NCBI GenBank assembly: GCA_903829815.1
Contig: CAIKRR010000029.1
Location: 62,001 to 126,000 of the forward strand
Direction: 5' to 3'
Source: an uncultured Pseudomonadota bacterium
GTDB lineage: Bacteria > Pseudomonadota > Gammaproteobacteria > Burkholderiales > SG8-39
Length of the DNA stretch: 64,000 nt
Shown here in pieces: positions 32,932 to 42,350 of the stretch (within the stretch, counting starts at the first letter, position 1; the number at the start of each line of letters is the position of its first letter). The translations under genes were made by a program, and so were the position numbers. Below the pieces are notes generated by a model. That model was not told the origin of the DNA, did not search any database, and was given only the letters and a program-made list of their open reading frames with translations.

Positions 32932-33525
32932 ATGCCCGTGGCCACCCAAGCAGCCGATGCACAGGACGCACCCGTGAAGAAGGGTGGCAAGAAGAAGCTG
33001 ATCATCATCGGTGCGCTGGTGCTCGCCCTGGCCGGGGGCGGCGCCGGTGCCTGGTTCCTGCTCGGACCCAAGCACCCCGAGAAGCATGCCGAGGAAGACG
33101 ACGAGGAAGAAGAGGCGTCCGCACCGGCGAAGAAGTCAGATGTCACCAGCAAGGACGAACGCAAGGAGTCGGCTACCCCTGCGCGCAAGGACCGCACCAA
33201 GGGCAAGAAAGTGCTCGAGTACCTCTCGGGCGATCCGACCTACACCGTCAACCTCGCCGATGAGGATGCCGATCGATATCTGCAACTGGGCCTGGTCTTC
33301 GAGATGACCGACATGCTGGCGAGCAACGAAATCAAGGAGCGCATGCCGGCACTGCGTTCCGATGTGCTGCTGCTGCTGAGCGCCAAGCGCTCACGCGAAC
33401 TCAATACCCTGGAGGGCAAGGAACGCCTTGCCGAGGAAATCCTTGCACTCGCACGCCGAACCCTGTCCTCCAAGCTGCGCAAGGGTGTGAAGGCCGTCGA
33501 TTTCTCGATGTTCGTCATCCAGTAA
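32932..33525 (+). CDS. fliL: Flagellar basal body-associated protein FliL
   Basis: The 197-residue product has a single transmembrane helix at about residues 22-45 (KKLIIIGALVLALAGGGAGA) and an acidic/basic linker with runs of Glu and Lys. The periplasmic domain is FliL-type (YLSGDPTYTVNLADEDADRY, then LLLLLSAKRSRELNTLEGKE and ending VDFSMFVIQ). FliL surrounds the stator and supports torque. It leads the fliLMNOPQR series, eight bases ahead of fliM. Confidence 0.95.
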   Translation: MPVATQAADAQDAPVKKGGKKKLIIIGALVLALAGGGAGAWFLLGPKHPEKHAEEDDEEEEASAPAKKSDVTSKDERKESATPARKDRTKGKKVLEYLSGDPTYTVNLADEDADRYLQLGLVFEMTDMLASNEIKERMPALRSDVLLLLSAKRSRELNTLEGKERLAEEILALARRTLSSKLRKGVKAVDFSMFVIQ

Positions 33526-33533
33526 GCCCAGAC

Positions 33534-34514
33534 ATGACAGACGCACTTTCACAGGATGAAGTCGACAGCCTCTTTGACGAATCGTCGAACGCAAAGGCCT
33601 CACCGCCCGATCAAGCCGATACCGAAGCGGTTCGACCCTACGACCTGGCCAACCAGGAGCGCATCGTGCGCGGGCGCATGCCCACGCTCGAGATCATCAA
33701 CGAACGGTTTGCGCGCAACTGCAGGCTCGGTCTGTTCAATTTCATCCGCCGTGCGCCCGAGATCACGGTCGGCCAAGTGAAGGCGCTCAAGTACAGCGCC
33801 TTCCTGCGCGAGATGGTGCTGCCGGGCAATCTGAACATCATCACCCTGAAGTCGCTGCGCGGCTCGGCACTTTTCGTGTTCGAGCCAGCCCTCATCTTCG
33901 GCGTGGTCGAGATGATGTTCGGTGGTGACGGCAAGATCAACTCGCGCATCGAGGGCCGTGAGTTCACCGCCACCGAGCAACGCATCATCCAGAAGTTGCT
34001 CGACATCGCACTGCTTGAATACGCCAACGCCTGGGCGCCGGTATTCACGCTCAGTCTGGAATATGTGCGCTCCGAGATGCACCCGCAGTTCGTCAACGTG
34101 GCCACACCATCGGAGGTGGTCGTGACCAGCCGGTTCGACATCGAGATCGGCCACGCTCAGGGTGCACTTCACATCTGCATACCCTACGCCTCGCTTGAAC
34201 CGATCAGGGACACCCTCTTCTCGAGCACCCAATCGGGCAGCGGCCAGCCCGACCGCCGCTGGGTCGGGCTGATGACCAATCAGGTGCAGAGCGCCGAAGT
34301 CGACCTGGTGGCAACACTCGCCACGCGCCGCGCAACGCTGCGCCAGATCATGAGCATGCGACAGGGCGATGTCGTGCCGATCGAGATCAATGAACTGATC
34401 AGTGCACATGTTGATGGCATCCCGCTCTTCAATGGCCGCCCGGGCACTTCGAGTGGCCACTACGCCATCCACATCGATCAGATCACCGGCCGACCCGACG
34501 ACTTTGCTTCCTGA
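33534..34514 (+). CDS. fliM: Flagellar motor switch protein FliM
   Basis: The 326-residue protein opens with the CheY-P binding motif (LSQDEVDSLFD). The middle domain includes RGRMPTLEIINERFARNCRL and the GGxG-like MMFGGDGKINSRIEGREFTA. The C-terminal domain is the FliN-like SpoA fold. FliM links CheY-P to FliG and sets the direction of rotation. CheY itself is not in the window, but the intact motif implies a chemotaxis system elsewhere. Confidence 0.98.
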   Translation: MTDALSQDEVDSLFDESSNAKASPPDQADTEAVRPYDLANQERIVRGRMPTLEIINERFARNCRLGLFNFIRRAPEITVGQVKALKYSAFLREMVLPGNLNIITLKSLRGSALFVFEPALIFGVVEMMFGGDGKINSRIEGREFTATEQRIIQKLLDIALLEYANAWAPVFTLSLEYVRSEMHPQFVNVATPSEVVVTSRFDIEIGHAQGALHICIPYASLEPIRDTLFSSTQSGSGQPDRRWVGLMTNQVQSAEVDLVATLATRRATLRQIMSMRQGDVVPIEINELISAHVDGIPLFNGRPGTSSGHYAIHIDQITGRPDDFAS

Positions 34515-34575
34515 AATTTCCCCAGATCCCCTGACGGCAGCACACAGACCGTCGGCACCACGACCGGAGCACACC

Positions 34576-34995
34576 ATGCAGGATGAAGTCGAAAAGCTCT
34601 TTGGCGATGACAACAACCAGCCGACCAGCCACGAACTGGCCCCCGGCGACGGTGCACTCGCAACCAGCACCGGACAACCGCACGTCTTCCAGCAATTCCA
34701 TTCCAACAAGCCGGCGGGCCCAGGCGCGGTTTCGAACGACATCGACCTCATTCTCGATATCCCGGTGAGCCTCACGGTGGAACTGGGTCGCACCCGGATT
34801 CCGATCAAGAACATCCTGCAACTGGCCCAGGGTTCGGTCGTCGAACTGGACGGACTCGCCGGCGAACCGATGGATGTCCTGGTGAACGGCTGCCTCATCG
34901 CGCAAGGCGAAGTGGTCGTCGTAAACGAGAAGTTCGGCATCCGACTCACCGACATCGTGACCCCATCGGAGCGACTGCGCCGACTCAACCGCTAG
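34576..34995 (+). CDS. fliN: Flagellar motor switch protein FliN
   Basis: The ATG at 34576 (GGAG six bases upstream) gives 139 residues. The C-terminal SpoA domain is clear: IDLILDIPVSLTVELGRTRI, IKNILQLAQGSVVELDGLAG, then VNGCLIAQGEVVVVNEKFGI. The N-terminal 60 residues are variable. FliN forms the lower C-ring and docks FliH. The frame is open farther upstream through the end of fliM without similarity. Confidence 0.97.
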   Translation: MQDEVEKLFGDDNNQPTSHELAPGDGALATSTGQPHVFQQFHSNKPAGPGAVSNDIDLILDIPVSLTVELGRTRIPIKNILQLAQGSVVELDGLAGEPMDVLVNGCLIAQGEVVVVNEKFGIRLTDIVTPSERLRRLNR

Positions 34996-35148
34996 TCAGG
35001 CAAGGTCATCCGCAACAGCCGTAAAGCACCGTCCGTACACCACCGACCGACTGCTCACCGCTCACTGCTGACTGCCGGCTGCTGACTACCCGCTGCCGTC
35101 TGCCCACTGACCATTACCCACCCGCCACTTTCCACTCACGAGCCCATC
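34996..35148 (+). other. Low-complexity gap between fliN and fliO
   Basis: The gap consists largely of degenerate CTG(C/A)(C/T)GACT- and CCACT-type words (for example ACTGCTGACTGCCGGCTGCTGACT around 35065), with no promoter or terminator that could be recognised. It may be an eroded tandem repeat. Confidence 0.45.
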
Positions 35149-35634
35149 TTGAACCTGAAAGCGCCCCCTCATGTCCCCCCTCGCCGGGCTCACGCGCTGC
35201 AGCCAACCACGGCCTGCGACTGGCGCACGGCGCTGCTGCCGGCAACAGTGTTCGCGCTGGCAGGCACTGCTGCGTGTGCTGACGAGGCTGCCCCGGGCAT
35301 CCCCGGCCCCGGCAACGCGATCTTCGCGCTCGCGCTGGTCGTTCTGGTGATCATCGGAGCAGCCTGGCTGCTCAAACGCGTACAACCGGCACGCTTTGCC
35401 GGCAGCGCCTTGCTGCGGATCGTTTCGAGCCTGTCGATCGGCTCGCGTGAACGCATCGTGGTGGTCGAAGTGGGGGAAGAGTGGCTGGTGATCGGTGTCA
35501 CCGCACAGAACATCACACCCCTGCACACACTGCCGCGCAGCACTGTCGCACCAGCGCAAACGCAACCTGCGGCGCTCCCCTTTTCAGCCTGGCTTTCACG
35601 CGCTCGAGGAAAGTCCGATGACGCAGCGCACTGA
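35149..35634 (+). CDS. fliO: Flagellar biosynthesis protein FliO
   Basis: The reading frame from a TTG at 35149 gives 161 residues. A hydrophobic segment that looks like a signal peptide ([16 protein letters not shown]) is followed by a transmembrane helix ([18 protein letters not shown]) and the FliO core [20 protein letters not shown] with [15 protein letters not shown]. FliO assists assembly of the FliP ring of the export gate. The TTG has only a weak ribosome site, so the start is uncertain. The 3' end overlaps fliP by 17 bases. Confidence 0.86.
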   Translation: MNLKAPPHVPPRRAHALQPTTACDWRTALLPATVFALAGTAACADEAAPGIPGPGNAIFALALVVLVIIGAAWLLKRVQPARFAGSALLRIVSSLSIGSRERIVVVEVGEEWLVIGVTAQNITPLHTLPRSTVAPAQTQPAALPFSAWLSRARGKSDDAAH

Positions 35635-36439
35635 GGCCGCCATGGTCACGATGCGCGCAATGGGTGCAATGGGTGCAATGGGTGCAATGGGTGCAGTAGG
35701 CGCAACGGGTGCGCTGCTCGCGATGGCGGCGCTGCTGCTGCCCGACCTGGCCCTCGCTCAGGCCTCGCCGATCCAGGTGACCGCGACCCCCTCGGGCGGC
35801 GGTGGACAGATCTGGTCGATTCCGGTACAGACCCTCATCTTCTTCACCGCGCTCACCTTCCTCCCCGCAGTGATCCTGATGATGACGAGCTTCACCCGGA
35901 TCATCATCGTCCTGTCCCTCCTGCGCCAGGCGCTGGGCACGCAGAGCTCTCCCCCCAATCAGGTACTCATCGGGCTGTCGCTCTTTCTGACGCTCTTCAT
36001 CATGGGACCGGTGATCGACAAGGTCTACACCGACGCCTATACGCCCTACGTCAACAAGAAGATCAGTTTCGATGCCGCGCTCGACGTCGCCAGCACGCCG
36101 GTCAAGACCTTCATGCTGCGCCAGACCCGCAAGCCCGACCTGGCCCTGTTCGTGAAACTGGGGCGTGCCACCCCAGTGCAAAACGAGATGCAAGTGCCGT
36201 TTCGGGTGCTTCTGCCCGCCTTCATCACCAGCGAACTGAAGACCGCGTTCCAGATCGCTTTCATGGTTTTCATACCTTTTCTCATCATCGACATGGTGGT
36301 GGCGAGCGTACTCATGTCGATGGGCATGATGATGCTGTCGCCAGTACTGGTGGCCATGCCCTTCAAGCTGATGCTCTTCGTGCTCGCCGACGGCTGGACA
36401 CTGCTGGTGAGTTCACTCGTGGCCTCGTTCGGAACATGA
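35618..36439 (+). CDS. fliP: Flagellar export gate protein FliP
   Basis: The ATG at 35618 with GAGGAAAG six bases ahead gives 273 residues. A long cleavable signal peptide includes a Met-Gly-Ala repeat ([20 protein letters not shown]) before the hydrophobic core ending ALAQA. The mature protein has FliP motifs ([20 protein letters not shown], then [11 protein letters not shown]-like and [20 protein letters not shown], and the MGMMMLSP segment). FliP forms the pentameric core of the export gate with FliQ and FliR. Confidence 0.96.
   Translation: MTQRTEAAMVTMRAMGAMGAMGAMGAVGATGALLAMAALLLPDLALAQASPIQVTATPSGGGGQIWSIPVQTLIFFTALTFLPAVILMMTSFTRIIIVLSLLRQALGTQSSPPNQVLIGLSLFLTLFIMGPVIDKVYTDAYTPYVNKKISFDAALDVASTPVKTFMLRQTRKPDLALFVKLGRATPVQNEMQVPFRVLLPAFITSELKTAFQIAFMVFIPFLIIDMVVASVLMSMGMMMLSPVLVAMPFKLMLFVLADGWTLLVSSLVASFGT
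35657..35692 (+). repeat. 9-bp tandem repeat in the FliP signal peptide
   Basis: Four exact copies of GCAATGGGT (35657-35692) are followed by degenerate copies GCAGTAGGC and GCAACGGGT. In frame they encode the Ala-Met-Gly run just before the hydrophobic core of the signal peptide. Copy-number change would alter only the signal peptide. Confidence 0.9.
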
Positions 36440-36530
36440 GAGCGCAAAGCAGCGCATCACACGGCCACGCCGACACCTCTGCCCACACCCCGGCCGACAC
36501 ACTGACCCGCCAGACCCACCCGAGTCGCTC

Positions 36531-36800
36531 ATGACCCCGCAGACCGTCATCACCATTGCCCAGCAAAGTCTCGGCGTCATGCTCATGGTGGCAGGCCCCC
36601 TCCTCATCGTTGCCTTGCTGGTCGGGCTGGCCGTGAGCGTGCTGCAGGCGGCCACGCAGATCAACGAGAGCACGCTCGCGTTCATCCCGAAACTGCTCGC
36701 CATGCTGGCAGTGATGATCATCGCCGGCCCGTGGATGATCGGACTGCTGGTCGACTACATCCGCCGGCTCTACGAGAGCATTCCGCAGGTCATCGGCTGA
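36531..36800 (+). CDS. fliQ: Flagellar export gate protein FliQ
   Basis: The 89-residue protein has two hydrophobic hairpin helices and the FliQ sequence VLQAATQINESTLAFIPKLL. It forms four subunits around the FliP5R1 gate. It lies between fliP and fliR, 91 bases after fliP. Length and pattern are typical. Confidence 0.97.
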   Translation: MTPQTVITIAQQSLGVMLMVAGPLLIVALLVGLAVSVLQAATQINESTLAFIPKLLAMLAVMIIAGPWMIGLLVDYIRRLYESIPQVIG

Positions 36801-36807
36801 CCACGCG

Positions 36808-37572
36808 ATGCTCGCACTCGACGATCAGGCACTGCGCACGCTCCTGGGTGCATTCTTCTGGCCCTTCATCCGGATCCTGGCCTTCATCGGCTCGGCTCCG
36901 GTCTTTGCCGGCAGCAACGTGCCCCAGCGATTGAAGATCGGGCTTGCCGCACTGATCGCCCTGCTCATCGCCCCCGGTCTGCCGGACACATCACGTCTGG
37001 CGCTGGATTCGGCCAACGGCATGGCCACGCTGTTCTCGCAAGTGCTCCTGGGGCTGGCCATGGGCATGATCCTGCGAGTGATCTTTGCGGGGGTCGAACT
37101 GGCTGGCGAGATCGCCGGGATGCAGATGGGTATGAACTTTGCCGGATTCTTCGATCCGCAAACCCACTCGGAGGGCACACCGGTAGGGTCCTGGCTCGGA
37201 GTGGTGATCACCCTGGCCTTCCTGTCCCTCAATGGCCACCTCATGATGATCCATGCCATCGCCGAGAGCTTCAAGGTGTTTCCGATCGGCAGCGGCCTGA
37301 TACCCAACGCCGAATGGCACCGGCTGTCACTGGCCGGGGGCGAGATGTTCGCTATCGGGGTCTACGCGGCGCTACCTGTCATGGCGACCATGCTGGTGTG
37401 CAATCTGGCCATTGGTGTCCTCGCCCGCATCGCCCCACAACTGAACGTACTCTCGATCAGCTTTCCGGTCACGATGCTTGCCGGCATGCTGATGCTGCTC
37501 AGTTCGCTGCCGGTGACGATGGACTACTTGAATCGTGCTCTGATCCGAGCGGTGGAACTGATCGCCCGCTGA
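36808..37572 (+). CDS. fliR: Flagellar export gate protein FliR
   Basis: The 254-residue protein is strongly hydrophobic, with about six helices, and shows the FliR motifs FAGVELAGEIAGMQMGMNFA and FFDPQTHSEGTPVGSWLGV. It completes the FliPQR core of the export channel. It is the last flagellar gene on this side; the next genes converge on it from the opposite strand. Confidence 0.97.
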   Translation: MLALDDQALRTLLGAFFWPFIRILAFIGSAPVFAGSNVPQRLKIGLAALIALLIAPGLPDTSRLALDSANGMATLFSQVLLGLAMGMILRVIFAGVELAGEIAGMQMGMNFAGFFDPQTHSEGTPVGSWLGVVITLAFLSLNGHLMMIHAIAESFKVFPIGSGLIPNAEWHRLSLAGGEMFAIGVYAALPVMATMLVCNLAIGVLARIAPQLNVLSISFPVTMLAGMLMLLSSLPVTMDYLNRALIRAVELIAR

Positions 37573-37585
37573 CGCAGACGATGGG

Positions 37586-37602
37586 GCGGGGGCGCACCCC
37601 GC
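37586..37602. terminator. G/C-rich hairpin between fliR and the 4.5S RNA gene
   Basis: GCGGGG (37586-37591) and CCCCGC (37597-37602) flank a five-base loop, in the 39-base gap where fliR and the 4.5S RNA gene converge. Without a T-run on either side it is only a candidate bidirectional terminator. Confidence 0.35.
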
Positions 37603-37611
37603 GCGAATGAG

Positions 37612-37711
37612 GTGGCGAGCCTGACCCCCGGCACTTGCAGTGAGTGGCTGTGGCTGCTTCCTTCCGGACCTGACCCGATTGACCACGCTGCAATGCGGGG
37701 AGGCCCGCCAC
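37612..37711 (-). ncRNA. ffs: 4.5S signal recognition particle RNA
   Basis: On the minus strand the invariant SRP core GTCAGGTCCGGAAGGAAGCA is present, with the symmetric-loop sequence that binds Ffh. The two ends pair: GTGGCGGGCCT at the start against AGGCTCGCCAC at the end, with a single G-U pair. Internal strands (GGTCAATCGGGTCAGG and the downstream side) fold into the single long hairpin typical of the bacterial 4.5S RNA. Length is about 100 bases. A TACACT -10-like element lies about six bases before its 5' end. It lies between parC and fliR. Confidence 0.92.
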
Positions 37712-37794
37712 GGACAAGTGTATCAGAGCAGCGCCGAGTCGCGATATCCGGGATCAGCGCAAAGCAGACCGCCCGCAGCCAGCACCGATCTGAA

Positions 37795-40317
37795 TCAGGC
37801 GTTGCTCGACCGATGCCTGAGCACAGGCGTGAGCATCTTCTCGGGCAGTGCCCTGCCCTTCAATCCACGACGGCTGACGAAATGCTGGAAATTGGCACCA
37901 GCGATCCGCACTTCCTTGGGCTTCCCGCCACGTACGCCGGTACCTGCCAGAAACACTTCAGGCTTGGGCACGACCAAAGCGCTCACCACGCGCTCGCCCT
38001 GATCGAGTTTGAGAATCACCACGCCACGACCGCGAGCGAGCGCTCCTACTTCGGCCAGCGGTACTGCGATCAGCTTGCCGGCACTGGACAGGGCCACCAC
38101 GAAAGCACCCTCGGTCGGCTCGAAGCCAATCGGTGCCAGCGGCTCTTCGTCCTCGCGCACGGTCATGAAGTCACGTCCGGCGCGACGGTTGGACACCATG
38201 TCACCGATGCGCGACACAAACCCGTAGCCGCCCGAACTGAGCATGAGAAACGGTACTTCGGGCCGCCCGGCCAGGCAATGCAGAATGCGCGCCCCGTCCT
38301 GAACCTCGACCAGGGCCGACACCGGCGCCCCATCACCACGCGCGGGCGGCAATTCGCCAGCCTGGGTGGTATAGGCCCGCCCGCGTGAATCCAGAAAGAC
38401 CACCGGATCGACGGTACGACACTCCAGGGCCACGCTCAGCGCATCCCCCTCCTTGAAGCTGAGGGTGGTGGTATCGATGCCATGCCCCTGCCGGCCACGT
38501 ATCCATCCCTTCTGCGAGAAAATGACCGTGAGCGGGTCATCGACCACCGGCACGTCGACCTCGGCCCGTTCGGCGGCCTCGATGCGGGTGCGACGCGCAT
38601 CGCCATGCGCCTTTACATCGGCCTCGATCTCGCTCACGACCAGATCAGCCAGCACTTCGCGACTGCCGAGGATTTTCTCCAGTCCGACTTGCTCGGCCCG
38701 GCGCTCGGCCAGTTCCTGCTCGATCCGGATGTGTTCCAGACGCGCCAGCATGCGAAGCCGCATGTCGAGAATGTCATCGGCCTGGCGTTCGCTCAGGCCA
38801 AATGCCGTCATGAGATCGGCGCGCGGATCGTCGGCTGCCCGGATGATGCGGATCACCTCGTCGACGTTCAGCAGCACCAGCATGCGCCCTTCGAGCACAT
38901 GGATACGATCGAGCACGCGCTCGAGTTGATGCCGGGTGCGACGAGTCACGGTTGAAAACCGGAACTGGATCCATTCGGCGAGGATGGCTTTCAGGTCCTT
39001 GCCGGTCGGTCGGCCGTCGAGTCCTACCAACACCATGTTCAGGGAGACATTGGTCTCCATGCTGGTGCGCGCAAGCAGCAGGCGTACAAATTCGTCGGGG
39101 TCAGTGCGTGAGGATTTGGGCTCGAACACCAGGCGCACCGGATGCTGGCGATCCGACTCGTCACGCGCCCGGTCGAGCATCGAGAGCATCAACTGCCGCT
39201 CACGCTGCTGCTCCGGTGAGATCGACTTGCGACCGGCCTTGGGCTTGGGGTCCGCCAGTGCATCGATCTCCTCGAGCACCTTGCGCGATGAGGTACCCGG
39301 GGGCAGTTCATTGACGACAAGCTGCCACTGGCCACGTGCCAGCCTCTCGAAGGTCCAGCGCGCACGCACCCGTACCGAACCGCGCCCCGCCGTGTAAGCA
39401 TCGCGCAGTTCTTCACGGCTGGACGTGATCTGGCCGCCGCCCGGAAAATCAGGGCCCTTCACATGGCGCATCAACTGTGCGATCGAGGCATCCGGATTGC
39501 GGATAAGAGCGATTGCCGCGGCCGCCACTTCGTTGAGGTTGTGGCTTGGAATCTCCGTGGCCATGCCGACTGCGATGCCCGAGGCGCCGTTCAGGAGCAG
39601 CACCGGCAGGCGCGCCGGCAGCACGGCCGGTTCTTCGGTCGACCCATCGTAGTTGGCGATGTAGTCGGTGGTGCCGGCGTCGAGTTCGCTCAGGAGCACA
39701 TCGGCAAAACGGGTGAGGCGCGCTTCGGTATAGCGCATGGCAGCCGGCTCATCGCCATCACGCGAGCCGAAATTGCCTTCGCCGTCAATCAGCGGATAGC
39801 GCAGGGTAAACGACTGTGCGAGGCGCACCAGCGCATCGTAGACCGAGGCATCACCGTGCGGGTGATACTTACCGAGCACATCGCCCACGACGCGCGCCGA
39901 CTTCTTGCGCGGCGTACCGGCCCGTGCGCTCATCTCCCACATGGCGTACAAGATGCGTGCCTGCACCGGTTTCTGGCCATCGCCCACGCGTGGCAAGGCG
40001 CGGTCCTTGACCGTGGCAATCGCGTACTGCAGCCACTGCGCCGAAGCGTAGCGGCCCAAGGGCAGATCGCCTTCCAGGGGGGCGTCGGGTGGTACCGGTG
40101 CACCGCCGCCCGAACCACCGGCTCCCGCCGCAGCGGAAGGATCCAATCCCGCGCCAGCCACGTCAGCCTCGGTTACCCCCGATTGGCTGGGCTGCGCCGC
40201 GACAGAGGGTGCGTCAGCCTCAAAGCCGTCGGCACTCAAGTCCTCTGCACCAGGCTCACTGCCTTCAGGGTCGATTGAGGGAAGCGGTTCACCGAATAGA
40301 TCCTTCTGCTCAGCCAT
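37795..40317 (-). CDS. parC: DNA topoisomerase IV subunit A (ParC)
   Basis: The 840-residue protein carries the topoisomerase IIA breakage domain: [35 protein letters not shown] and the catalytic tyrosine at residue 196 in [10 protein letters not shown]. The quinolone-determining positions equal to E. coli Ser80 and Glu84 are Ala157 and Asp161. An acidic, Ala/Gly-rich extension of about 85 residues precedes the conserved domain. The C-terminal beta-pinwheel follows. ParC with ParE decatenates daughter chromosomes. It begins 17 bases after parE ends. Confidence 0.96.
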   Translation of the reverse strand: MAEQKDLFGEPLPSIDPEGSEPGAEDLSADGFEADAPSVAAQPSQSGVTEADVAGAGLDPSAAAGAGGSGGGAPVPPDAPLEGDLPLGRYASAQWLQYAIATVKDRALPRVGDGQKPVQARILYAMWEMSARAGTPRKKSARVVGDVLGKYHPHGDASVYDALVRLAQSFTLRYPLIDGEGNFGSRDGDEPAAMRYTEARLTRFADVLLSELDAGTTDYIANYDGSTEEPAVLPARLPVLLLNGASGIAVGMATEIPSHNLNEVAAAAIALIRNPDASIAQLMRHVKGPDFPGGGQITSSREELRDAYTAGRGSVRVRARWTFERLARGQWQLVVNELPPGTSSRKVLEEIDALADPKPKAGRKSISPEQQRERQLMLSMLDRARDESDRQHPVRLVFEPKSSRTDPDEFVRLLLARTSMETNVSLNMVLVGLDGRPTGKDLKAILAEWIQFRFSTVTRRTRHQLERVLDRIHVLEGRMLVLLNVDEVIRIIRAADDPRADLMTAFGLSERQADDILDMRLRMLARLEHIRIEQELAERRAEQVGLEKILGSREVLADLVVSEIEADVKAHGDARRTRIEAAERAEVDVPVVDDPLTVIFSQKGWIRGRQGHGIDTTTLSFKEGDALSVALECRTVDPVVFLDSRGRAYTTQAGELPPARGDGAPVSALVEVQDGARILHCLAGRPEVPFLMLSSGGYGFVSRIGDMVSNRRAGRDFMTVREDEEPLAPIGFEPTEGAFVVALSSAGKLIAVPLAEVGALARGRGVVILKLDQGERVVSALVVPKPEVFLAGTGVRGGKPKEVRIAGANFQHFVSRRGLKGRALPEKMLTPVLRHRSSNA

Positions 40318-40334
40318 ACGCGGTCACTCGCCGG

Positions 40335-42326
40335 TCAACTGATGTCGGCATCGACAAGGTTCCCCCAAGTTTCCATCCAGTCGCGGCGCGCATGCGCATT
40401 CTCGCGCCCCATCATCATGTTGAAGGTGCTCTCGTCACTGCCGATCGAGCTTGCATCGAAGCGCACCTGGAGCATCCGCCGGGTGTCGGGATTGAGCGTG
40501 GTTTCCCACAACTGCTCGGGACTCATCTCGCCCAGCCCCTTGAAACGGCTCACCGCCCAGCTACCTTCGCGCAGGCCCTCGTCGCGCAACTTGGCTTCCA
40601 TCGACTCCAGTTCCTGTGCATCGAGCGCATAGAGCTTGCGCGCCGGGCGACCCTTGCCACCCGCCGGCACATCGACCCGAAAGAGCGGCGGCTGCGCCAC
40701 ATGGACATGGCCCCTGGCAATGAGCTGCGGAAAGTGCCTGAAGAAGAGCGCGAGCAGCAGCACCTGAATGTGCGACCCGTCGACATCGGCGTCGGCCAGG
40801 ATGTTGATGCGGGTATAGCGCAGACCCGACAGGTCGGCCTTGCCGCCCGCCTTGTGGTGATCGACGCCGATGGCAAGCGCAATAGCCTCGATTTCCTTGT
40901 TGGCGTAGAGCGTATCGGGGTCGTCCTGCCAGGTGTTCTTCGGTTTGCCCTTCAAAGGCAGAACCGCCTGGAACTCCTTGTCACGTGCCTGCTTGGCCGA
41001 GCCCCCGGCCGAATCACCCTCGACAATGAAGAGTTCATTGCGCTCGGGATCATCGGAGGCGCAATCGGTGAGCTTGCCCGGCAAGACGGCCACGCCCGAG
41101 GCTTTGCGCCGCTCGACCTTCTGCGCGGCACGCGTGCGCGACATCGCCTGACGAATCACCAGTTCGGCGATGCGTCGGCCCTCTTCCACATGCTGCGAGA
41201 GCCACAGTTCGAACGGATCGCGCACCATCTGCGCCACGAGTTTCACCGCGTCGCGCGAGATGAGTTCGTTCTTGACCTGCCCCTTGAACTGCGGATCGAG
41301 CATCTTGACCGCCAGCACCCAGGAGGCGCGCGACCAGACATCATCGGGCACGAGTTTCAGGCCGCGTTGCCCCATCGCATGATGATCGATGAAGTTGCGC
41401 AAGGCGGTGAAGACGCCCTCGCGCAGTCCCGCCGCATGCGTCCCGCCGTGGCGGGTCGGAATCATGTTGACGTAGCACTCGGTGACCGGATCACCCTCGG
41501 CCACCCATGCAATCGCCCACAAGGCGCCCTCGCCTTCGGCAAAGCTGTCGCCCTCGGTCTGCGCAGTCACATAGCGCTCGCCGATGAAGGACGAGGCCAC
41601 TGGCTCGAGCGACTCGATGGCAGTCGCAAAGTAGCCGGCAATGCCTTCGGGGAAATGCCAGGTGGTTTCCTCGAACTTGCCAGCCCGCTCCACCCTCAAG
41701 GTGAACCGCACGCCCGGCAGCAGCATGGCCTTGGCACGCATCAGTGCGGCGATATCGGCAGCGACGATCTTCGGGGAATCGAAATAGCGGCCATCAGGCC
41801 AGAAGCGCAGCCAGGTTCCGGTCTCACGAGTTCCTGCCGTGCCGATCTTCTGCAGCGGTTCGGCCAGCTTGCCATTGTCGGCAAACACCAGACGGTATCG
41901 ACCGCCATCCCGCTTCACCTCGACTTCGAGCCGACGTGCCAGCGCATTGGTGACACAGACGCCCACGCCGTGGAGTCCACCCGCAATGCGGTAGGCAGCG
42001 TCCTTGTCGGTCTTGCGGAACTTTCCCCCGGAGTGCAGCGTGGTGAAGATCACCTGTACCGCCGGCACCTTCTTCTGAGGGTGAAGATCGACCGGGATGC
42101 CCCGGCCGTCATCTTCGACCGACGCCGAACCATCCTCATAGAGGGTCACCGAGACCTGAGTGGCAAATCCGGCGAGGCCTTCGTCCGAGGCGTTGTCGAT
42201 CGTCTCGACCAGAGCATGATTCGGATTGATCGGGTCGGTGTACATCCCCGGCCGATGCAAGATCGGCGCGAGGTCCTCCAGGATTTCGATGTCTTCAGCG
42301 TTATACGTCTGCTTGATCTTGGCCAT
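40335..42326 (-). CDS. parE: DNA topoisomerase IV subunit B (ParE)
   Basis: The 663-residue protein has a GHKL ATPase domain (LVETIDNASDEGL, then VEDDGRGIPVDLHPQKKV and GGLHGVGVCVTNAL) and a TOPRIM domain (LFIVEGDSAGGSAKQARDKE, then ILADADVDGSHIQVLLLALF). The first residues, MAKIKQTYNAEDIEILEDL, and the DPINPNH segment mark it as ParE, not GyrB. It pairs with ParC directly downstream. Confidence 0.96.
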   Translation of the reverse strand: MAKIKQTYNAEDIEILEDLAPILHRPGMYTDPINPNHALVETIDNASDEGLAGFATQVSVTLYEDGSASVEDDGRGIPVDLHPQKKVPAVQVIFTTLHSGGKFRKTDKDAAYRIAGGLHGVGVCVTNALARRLEVEVKRDGGRYRLVFADNGKLAEPLQKIGTAGTRETGTWLRFWPDGRYFDSPKIVAADIAALMRAKAMLLPGVRFTLRVERAGKFEETTWHFPEGIAGYFATAIESLEPVASSFIGERYVTAQTEGDSFAEGEGALWAIAWVAEGDPVTECYVNMIPTRHGGTHAAGLREGVFTALRNFIDHHAMGQRGLKLVPDDVWSRASWVLAVKMLDPQFKGQVKNELISRDAVKLVAQMVRDPFELWLSQHVEEGRRIAELVIRQAMSRTRAAQKVERRKASGVAVLPGKLTDCASDDPERNELFIVEGDSAGGSAKQARDKEFQAVLPLKGKPKNTWQDDPDTLYANKEIEAIALAIGVDHHKAGGKADLSGLRYTRINILADADVDGSHIQVLLLALFFRHFPQLIARGHVHVAQPPLFRVDVPAGGKGRPARKLYALDAQELESMEAKLRDEGLREGSWAVSRFKGLGEMSPEQLWETTLNPDTRRMLQVRFDASSIGSDESTFNMMMGRENAHARRDWMETWGNLVDADIS

Positions 42327-42350
42327 CGATGTCCGCGGCTTGCTGCGTGG

